From positions 1 to 64,000 of the forward strand of contig CAVUMC010000001.1 of NCBI GenBank assembly GCA_963742535.1: DNA of 64,000 nucleotides. Reading direction: 5' to 3'. Position numbers and translations under genes: made by a program. This stretch comes from VRUE01 sp963742535 (GTDB lineage: Bacteria > Actinomycetota > Thermoleophilia > Solirubrobacterales > 70-9). Every line of letters starts with the position of its first letter. Positions within the stretch are counted from its first letter, which is position 1. A model generated the notes under the pieces. The model was not told the DNA's origin and did no database searches. It saw nothing but the letters and a program-made list of their open reading frames with translations. Positions 59,182-64,000 of this stretch are shown here, piece after piece.

Positions 59182-59596
59182 CTAGCCGCCGGCGGGGTCG
59201 TCGCCGAAGCGGTTCGCCAGCAACGGCTGTATCACCAGCGTGCCGGCCAGCACGACCAGGGAGACGATGACGAAGGCGAGCCCGAGATCGTCGAGCGAAT
59301 TGGCGTGACCGGCGAGGCGATGCTGAACCCCCAGTAGAGCTACTGCGATCGCGAGCAGGTCAGCGATGGCTGCGCCGACCATGAAGCCGAGCCATTCTTC
59401 GAGCTCTTCACCGCGTCCCATGCGCGGCAGCAGCCAGGCGGCCTCAACCACGTAGGCCGGCAAACAGGATCGCGCCAACAAGCGCCAGTGTCTGCAGCAA
59501 GTCGGGCGAGGCCGGCGGGATCGCGCTCAGGAAGAACGCAGCGCCGACACTGGCTATTGCCACCGAAAAGAGAGCCAACAGCACGCCCTTGGTCAT
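59182..59596 (-). pseudogene. Small membrane protein gene broken by a frameshift
   Basis: Two minus-strand frames join into one four-helix protein. The first (ATG 59596, MTKGVLLALFSVAIASVGAA and on) closes at 59444; the second continues in another frame from about 59470 (PAYVVEAAWLLPRMGRGEEL and on) to the stop at 59182. A one-base change near 59460-59475 would restore about 138 codons with helices in the right places. It is a recent frameshift, a sequencing error or, less likely, programmed frameshifting. Confidence 0.65.
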
Positions 59597-59658
59597 CGGT
59601 TCGTAAACCGGGAGGTGCACGGCCGGGCAGTCTATTCGTGAAACGATTGAGCACCCAG

Positions 59659-59940
59659 ATGAGCCAGGCCGCTGAAAAAGATGGAGCTCAACTCGACTTT
59701 CCAGCTGGTCCGGTCGCTGACCGTCTGTCGGTTTGGCCGATGGAGGACGGTCGTTACGGCCTCGATGCGACGTTTCAGGGCTCGACTGGATACGAGCGCG
59801 CCGAAAGTCACCGCGCGTTGCTCGAGGCAACTGGAATCGAGTTTTCGTTTCGTCAAGAGCTCGGCGGCGCCTGGACGCTGCGCTTCGGACCGCTGGATCC
59901 GGTTCACGTCTCTGCGGCGCTCTCCTCGTTCGTGCGCTAG
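59659..59940 (+). CDS. Small hypothetical protein (93 aa)
   Basis: ATG 59659 opens MSQAAEKDGAQLDFPAG; a GTG at 59638 would add 7 residues. Predicted alternating strands and helices, with no signal peptide and no motif recognised. It is divergent from the broken membrane gene, with 62 bp between the starts. Confidence 0.65.
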   Translation: MSQAAEKDGAQLDFPAGPVADRLSVWPMEDGRYGLDATFQGSTGYERAESHRALLEATGIEFSFRQELGGAWTLRFGPLDPVHVSAALSSFVR

Positions 59941-60021
59941 GCGAGGTCCTCACTCGGCGCCAGGCGAGAGGGCTCCGACGCCCCCTCAATCCATTACTAA
60001 CGCACGATAATGGTGGTTATG

Positions 60022-61125
60022 TCAACTTGAGCCAGGACGGGCACCACAGTGCCTGGCCTGCTTGGCTCGATGCCGGGCTTTTGCCCTCGACTGCGCCGCG
60101 AGAGCAAGCAAGTGGCGTCCCGCTCGCCGCTTTGACTTCGTGGCCGCCGTGCGCACGAGGACCTTGCCTCGAGCTTTCAGCTTTGCCGCACGGTGCCGCA
60201 AGTGCCGAACCGACCGAATCAAGCGCTTGCAGGAACTGATCGACCTCTTTTCCACTGCGGCGCCATTGCTTGGGTTGGCTCCCGTCGTGAACGAGAAGCG
60301 CTGCTCGTAGAGCGGCACACCCGCCATCGCCCATTTGACGTCGGCCTGGTAGCCGGCCTGCGGCTGAAGCGGTTGTACGGGGATCAAGAACGCCGACGAC
60401 GGCGGCATGTAGGCGCCGATGTCAGAACTTGTCGAGTCGATTGTGCGCAGGTCAACTGGGCCACTTGGTCCGGAAAGCGTCGCGGTTGCCGTGATCTTGG
60501 CGGCTTCAGCGAAGTTGAAGGTGCCGCTGAGGTAAGTGAGCAGATAGCGACCAGTGGCAGTCCCTTCCGGCAGGCCAACAAAGTCACCGGGTACGAAGGG
60601 TGACTCGGCCGCGTACTCGACCGGCACGACGCCGGTGACACCGTTGCCGGGATAGCTGTACGCGGTTGGGGTTGCCGGGCTTGGCCGTTGGTATCCGGGC
60701 CAGGTGGTCAGGCAATTACGCCCGTACGATTCGGCGGCGCCGGTTTCGCTCATCTGCGGCGCCAGCATCTGCAAGAGATGGATTGGAGCGTTCTCCCATG
60801 GATTGCCGTCGCTCCAACTCGAGCCGTAGGCGATCACGCTGCTCCGCCCGGCTAAATCGCCTTCCTCGCTGTAGTACGGGCTACTGGGGTTCTCTTCGTG
60901 CCCGAACTCGCCGGTCTGCTCCTCGTAGTAATTGTGTTTGGCGCAGCCCGCCGACCAGTCGGTGCGCTCGCGCAGCCCTCCCGGTATGCCGTTCGCTTCC
61001 CGCTGCAGGCTCAGCAGGTGAATGATTTCCGCCCCGGTGAAGTCAGCCGCTGCGGGCGACGCAGCGATCGCGGTGCCAGCAAGCGCACACAGGACTATCG
61101 CTGCAAAGAGCCCTGCCCTCGCCAT
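60022..61125 (-). CDS. Secreted CAP-domain (SCP/PR1-like) protein
   Basis: 367 aa with a signal peptide ending near SPAAA. Residues about 33-160 match the CAP fold: LLSLQREANGIPGGL, CAKHNYYEEQTGEFGHEE (metal-site His) and SSVIAYGSSWS. A beta-sandwich domain follows (about 205-285) and then a strongly basic, Arg/Lys/His-rich tail (about 295-367) that may bind wall polymers. It ends the minus-strand run that starts at 63722. Confidence 0.8.
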   Translation of the reverse strand: MARAGLFAAIVLCALAGTAIAASPAAADFTGAEIIHLLSLQREANGIPGGLRERTDWSAGCAKHNYYEEQTGEFGHEENPSSPYYSEEGDLAGRSSVIAYGSSWSDGNPWENAPIHLLQMLAPQMSETGAAESYGRNCLTTWPGYQRPSPATPTAYSYPGNGVTGVVPVEYAAESPFVPGDFVGLPEGTATGRYLLTYLSGTFNFAEAAKITATATLSGPSGPVDLRTIDSTSSDIGAYMPPSSAFLIPVQPLQPQAGYQADVKWAMAGVPLYEQRFSFTTGANPSNGAAVEKRSISSCKRLIRSVRHLRHRAAKLKARGKVLVRTAATKSKRRAGRHLLALAAQSRAKARHRAKQARHCGARPGSS

Positions 61126-61128
61126 GGC

Positions 61129-61902
61129 TCAGCCCGCGGCGTTTTCGATCGCGGATTCGAGGTCTCCACTCGAACTGGGGTTGTCCAGGGTTTCCACGCC
61201 TTCGACGCCGGGACCTTCGACGGCGAATGACGGCGTGCCTTCGAAGCCCAGTTTTTGTGCCTTGGCCGTGGTCGCTTCGACCTCTTCGATCGTCGACTTG
61301 GCCTTGCGGTCCTTATTCCACTTGGCGATGTTCGGCACGCCGGCGCCTTTCGCCACCGCGGCGAGGAATTCGTCGGTGACGTAGCCCGAGTTCTCCCGTC
61401 CTTGGTTGCGGTAGAAGAGCTCGACGTAGTTCCAGCCCCGTCCCTGCTTGCCCGCCGCGATCGCCGCGGCCCCGGCCGGCACCGACTGCGGGCCGATGAT
61501 CGTGTAGTTGCTGAAGCTGAGCTTCGCTTCTCCCCCGGCGATCTTGTTTTCGATCACCGGCGGCAGCACTTCTTCGGAGAACCCCTTGCAGAAGGGGCAC
61601 TGCAGGTCGCCGAACTCGAGCAAGGTCACCTTCGCACTCGGTTCGCCCAGCACCATGCCGTGCTGCGGGATGCCGTCGAGCAGCTGTTCGACCTCGGCGA
61701 CTTCCTTCAGGTTGCTCGCGTCGCCGCCGCTGCCGCCGCCGCTGGAGGCGATGACGATCAAAACCGCGACGACGACCACGGCAAGGAAGGCAGCGGCGCT
61801 GCCGAGCTTGATCAGGCGTTGCCGGCGTTCGTCGGAAGCGACGCCGGCCTCTTCGGGCAGGCGCTCTTCGCGCCGCGCCTCGCGATCGCGCTTGCCGCTC
61901 AT
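61129..61902 (-). CDS. DsbA-family thiol oxidase, membrane-anchored
   Basis: 257 aa from ATG 61902. A charged cytoplasmic N-terminus, one membrane helix (34-53), a Gly/Ser linker and a thioredoxin-fold domain with CPFC (Cys102, Cys105) and the cis-Pro region FEGTPSFAVEG. It should oxidise thiols of exported proteins. ATGA overlap with the upstream VKOR gene shows that the two work as a pair: VKOR reoxidises DsbA. Confidence 0.92.
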   Translation of the reverse strand: MSGKRDREARREERLPEEAGVASDERRQRLIKLGSAAAFLAVVVVAVLIVIASSGGGSGGDASNLKEVAEVEQLLDGIPQHGMVLGEPSAKVTLLEFGDLQCPFCKGFSEEVLPPVIENKIAGGEAKLSFSNYTIIGPQSVPAGAAAIAAGKQGRGWNYVELFYRNQGRENSGYVTDEFLAAVAKGAGVPNIAKWNKDRKAKSTIEEVEATTAKAQKLGFEGTPSFAVEGPGVEGVETLDNPSSSGDLESAIENAAG

Positions 61903-62375
61903 GGATCCGTGCCTACGTAGCCGAGCATGCGTATTGCATTTGTAACGAAGAGCAGCGTCATCAGCGTGGCGCTGGCTACGCACCACTGGCAGATCGCGTC
62001 GATCTTGAAGAGCTCCAGATAGGTCAGGTAGAAGCTGTAGCCGAAACCGACCAAGGCGACAAGGAAGCCTCCCATGCGGAAGACGTCGCCCCGCAACAGG
62101 GCACAGAGCAGGAGCAGTACGTAGCCGGCAATGCCGAAGGCCGCGATGTTCACGCCGAAGAGATGGGAGTAGGTGCTTTCGGCGACGGTCTGGCAACCGT
62201 GGCCACCGGCGACGCAGACCGGCGAGCCGCCACCGGAATCGGCAATCGTTATGTAGGTGGCCACGCCGATGCCAAAGGTGGCAAGGAAGGTGGCGATACC
62301 GCGCAATGTGCCCTCGGCCGGTGCTTTCACGACGGGAAAGCTATTGGAGTTCTCTGCAGAAATTCTCAATTTCAC
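61899..62375 (-). CDS. Vitamin K epoxide reductase (VKOR) family protein
   Basis: 158 aa with four to five membrane helices. Loop Cys54 and Cys61 (PVCVAGGHGCQTV), the conserved Ser in TYSHLFGV (Ser70) and the quinone-site CQWC (Cys129, Cys132) are present, so the enzyme is complete. It replaces DsbB in actinobacteria. The ATG at 62375 lies in the 3' end of the hydrolase gene (35-bp overlap). Confidence 0.94.
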   Translation of the reverse strand: MKLRISAENSNSFPVVKAPAEGTLRGIATFLATFGIGVATYITIADSGGGSPVCVAGGHGCQTVAESTYSHLFGVNIAAFGIAGYVLLLLCALLRGDVFRMGGFLVALVGFGYSFYLTYLELFKIDAICQWCVASATLMTLLFVTNAIRMLGYVGTDP

Positions 62376-63219
62376 GCGAGAGGCGGCCGCCTTGCCAGGC
62401 CAGCGGAGACTGTCCCTCCTCCTCGCTGATCAGTTTGGCGCCAGGAATCAGCTCGGCGTACTCTGCTGCGATCGCGTACGGATGGCCGGGATCGGCGGCG
62501 TCGTTACTGGCGACCACGAGCGTCGGCACTGCCAATGACTCCAGTGCCACCGGCTCAAACGGCTCTGACCTGGGCACCTCGCGCAACGCCCTGACGATCG
62601 CCTCGAGGTGGCGATGGCGCTCCATCCGTTCGCGGGTGAAGCGCAACACGGAGGCGCGCCAGGGCGACGCGATCTCCTGAGCGCTGCCGATGTACTCGAC
62701 AAACCCATCGATCCCACCTCGCTCCAGTGCTTCCGCCAATCCATCCCAGTAGGCCAGCGACTCCTCAGCGACGCGAGCTCCGCTTCCCGCGCTATTCGCG
62801 GTTAACGGAGCATGCGTGTCGGTATAGGTCGGGCCGATGGCGATTAGGCCGGCAACGCGCTCGGGATTGCTCAAAGTGAAGGCGATGGCGGTATGGGCAC
62901 CCATCGAGTGGCCGGCGAGGAAGACGGGTCCCTCCCCTGCCTGGTCCTCGATCACCGCGTCAAGGTCAGCCGCCAGCTCCGGGTATCCATAACCCGAACC
63001 GGCCGGGGCTAGATCGGACTCCCCGTGCCCGCGCGCGTCGTAGGCGATCACGGTGAACCCACCTCGCTCCAGCCGTCGCGAGCCGTGCACCACCGAGCGC
63101 CGGGTCGCAGTGAGGCCGTGGCAAAGCACGATCGGGGTGCCCTCCCCCGTGATCTCCCCGTGAACCGCTGTCTCCCTTCCGCTGGCGAACTGGCGCGGTG
63201 CCCCGGCGGCGCCGGTCAC
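62341..63219 (-). CDS. Alpha/beta hydrolase lacking the usual catalytic His
   Basis: 292 aa. Oxyanion loop CHGLTATRRS, nucleophile elbow GHSMGAHT (Ser105) and the acid region VVASNDAADPGHP are normal. The C-terminal motif that normally reads GHxP reads EEGQSPLAW here, with Gln at about 270 in the His position. Activity may be altered, or another His may serve. It is 2 bp before the Bcp gene stop in the same direction. Confidence 0.87.
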   Translation of the reverse strand: MTGAAGAPRQFASGRETAVHGEITGEGTPIVLCHGLTATRRSVVHGSRRLERGGFTVIAYDARGHGESDLAPAGSGYGYPELAADLDAVIEDQAGEGPVFLAGHSMGAHTAIAFTLSNPERVAGLIAIGPTYTDTHAPLTANSAGSGARVAEESLAYWDGLAEALERGGIDGFVEYIGSAQEIASPWRASVLRFTRERMERHRHLEAIVRALREVPRSEPFEPVALESLAVPTLVVASNDAADPGHPYAIAAEYAELIPGAKLISEEEGQSPLAWQGGRLSREIENFCRELQ

Positions 63220-63221
63220 GC

Positions 63222-63722
63222 TCAGTCCAGACCGGCGAGAGCCCGCTCGATGTCCTCGACCGACTGGTAGGTCGCGCCGGTGCGGGAGACGTGGCGGTAG
63301 CGGATGATCCCCTCAGCATCAATAACGAAGATCGCCCGCTGGACATAGCGGCCCCCAGGGGTCTCTTTGAGCTCGGTAAAGCGGGCAAGCGGCCCGAGCC
63401 AGCCGGTCACGCCGTAGCTCTTACTGACCGCGAGGTCCTCGTCGGCGAGCAGCGGCACGCTGAGTTCTTGCTCTTCGACCCAACGCTCATGCGAATCGAC
63501 AGACTGCGGCGAGATGCCGATGACTTCCGCGTTGAGCCCGTCGAGCTTGTCGGCGTTGTCGCGGTAGGAGCAGAACTGCTTGGTGCAAACCGTAGTGGCA
63601 TCCCCCGGGTAGAAGGCGAGGACGACGTTGCGACCGCGGTGCTCAGAGAGCTTGAAGCTCTTCCCCTCGGTGCCGGGCAACTCGAAATCTGGTGCTGCGT
63701 CTCCTACGTCGACCTTGGCCAT
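63222..63722 (-). CDS. bcp: Thiol peroxidase, Bcp/PrxQ family
   Basis: 166 aa. Peroxidatic Cys46 and resolving Cys51 in GDATTVCTKQFCSYRD give the five-residue-spaced atypical 2-Cys arrangement of PrxQ. Also seen are PDFELPGTEGK, VIGISPQSVDSH and VSRTGATYQS. It reduces H2O2 and organic hydroperoxides using thioredoxin. Confidence 0.94.
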   Translation of the reverse strand: MAKVDVGDAAPDFELPGTEGKSFKLSEHRGRNVVLAFYPGDATTVCTKQFCSYRDNADKLDGLNAEVIGISPQSVDSHERWVEEQELSVPLLADEDLAVSKSYGVTGWLGPLARFTELKETPGGRYVQRAIFVIDAEGIIRYRHVSRTGATYQSVEDIERALAGLD

Positions 63723-63741
63723 CGGGTTGAGCCTAGTGCAG

Positions 63742-64000
63742 CTAGCCCTTTTCGATCGAGATCTTTTCGATCAGGACGGTCTGTTTGGGTTTTTCGGCCG
63801 GCGTGCCGAGGTTGCCGATCCGTTCGACCACATCGATGCCCTTGTCGACCTTGCCAACTAGGGCGTATTCGGGCGGCAATCCCGCGTCCGCGCCGAGAAC
63901 AACGAAGAATTGGCTGCCGGATGCCCCCGGGGGCTCAGCTGAACTCTTTGCCATCGCCACGGTGCCTCTGGTGTAGGAGAGGTTTGCCGGTGGCTTCTCG
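63742..64000 (-). CDS. Cyclophilin-type peptidyl-prolyl isomerase (partial, cut by right window edge)
   Basis: The minus-strand frame stays open to the right edge, so the N-terminus is missing. The visible part, YTRGTVAMAKSS, GASGSQFFVVLGADAGLPP, YALVGKV and GIDVVERI, is the C-terminal half of a bacterial cyclophilin. It lies 19 bp downstream of the Bcp gene start, in the same direction. Confidence 0.9.
   Translation of the reverse strand, partial: EKPPANLSYTRGTVAMAKSSAEPPGASGSQFFVVLGADAGLPPEYALVGKVDKGIDVVERIGNLGTPAEKPKQTVLIEKISIEKG

Noticed and set aside
1..64000. tRNA genes, CRISPR arrays, insertion sequences, prophage
   Set aside because: No cloverleaf with a GTTCGA arm in intergenic DNA, no regularly spaced repeats, and no transposase, integrase or phage genes were seen by eye. 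A tRNAscan-SE or CRISPR finder run was not possible.

Overview
The window is 64 kb of high-GC chromosomal DNA from an actinobacterium, most likely of the class Thermoleophilia (Solirubrobacterales relatives). That placement is an inference from several features: the actinobacterial garA-merR neighbourhood, a perfect actinobacterial-type LexA box, a HisZ plus short-HisG pair, many secreted proteins with two-cysteine Ig-like or collagen-like modules, and frequent GTG/TTG starts with ATGA/GTGA stop-start overlaps. No rRNA, tRNA, CRISPR array, insertion sequence or prophage was recognised.

Layout. 1-2.1 kb: two alpha/beta hydrolases on the minus strand, the first running off the left edge, with a perfect SOS box and a possible small ORF between them. 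2.2-11.4 kb: murA, then a histidine cluster hisZ-hisG-hisD-hisB-(hisH relic)-hisA, a divergent polysaccharide deacetylase, cca, pgeF and yggS. 11.4-22.8 kb: a long housekeeping run of sepF, a secreted alkaline phosphatase, proC, yggT, lspA, rluD-like, rpsB, tsf, pyrH, frr, uppS, cdsA, dxr and rseP, covering division, translation, isoprenoids/lipid carrier and membrane proteolysis. 22.8-27.4 kb: three minus-strand paralogous secreted proteins with a lamin-tail-like head and 1, 4 and 4 Ig-like modules. 27.5-36 kb: ispG, proS, a pgsA-like gene, then a promoter and an 88-aa RsiG-like protein with a c-di-GMP-binding signature, a zinc-ribbon GarA-like FHA protein and a MerR regulator, followed by an SRPBCC protein, an ether-lipid-synthase-like flavoprotein, an HTH-membrane protein and a hotdog thioesterase. 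36-42.7 kb: nadE, a secreted metallopeptidase, a WS/DGAT acyltransferase, dinB, a cupin and a small conserved-looking protein.

42.7-53.2 kb is the accessory, least explained part. It holds a secreted protein, two tandemly duplicated secreted proteins whose genes are AT-rich and packed with TTA codons (9 and 19), structured leaders and downstream hairpins preserved in both copies with compensatory changes, a truncated copy of the next gene's signal-peptide region, and two very large coupled genes for a beta-propeller and a multi-repeat exoprotein. 53.2-64 kb: ccdA, a FUSC-type transporter, a small secreted protein, a thiolase and SDR pair, a collagen-like protein, a methyltransferase, a frameshifted membrane gene, a CAP-domain protein, then a dsbA-VKOR pair, an alpha/beta hydrolase, a Bcp peroxiredoxin and a cyclophilin cut by the right edge.

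Themes. Envelope and cell-wall metabolism dominate. VKOR, DsbA and CcdA form a plausible disulfide-making system for the many cysteine-paired secreted proteins. MurA has Asp in place of the fosfomycin-target Cys. Three loci appear damaged: hisH (deletion relic), the duplicated fragment near 45.2 kb, and the 59.2-59.6 kb membrane gene (frameshift).
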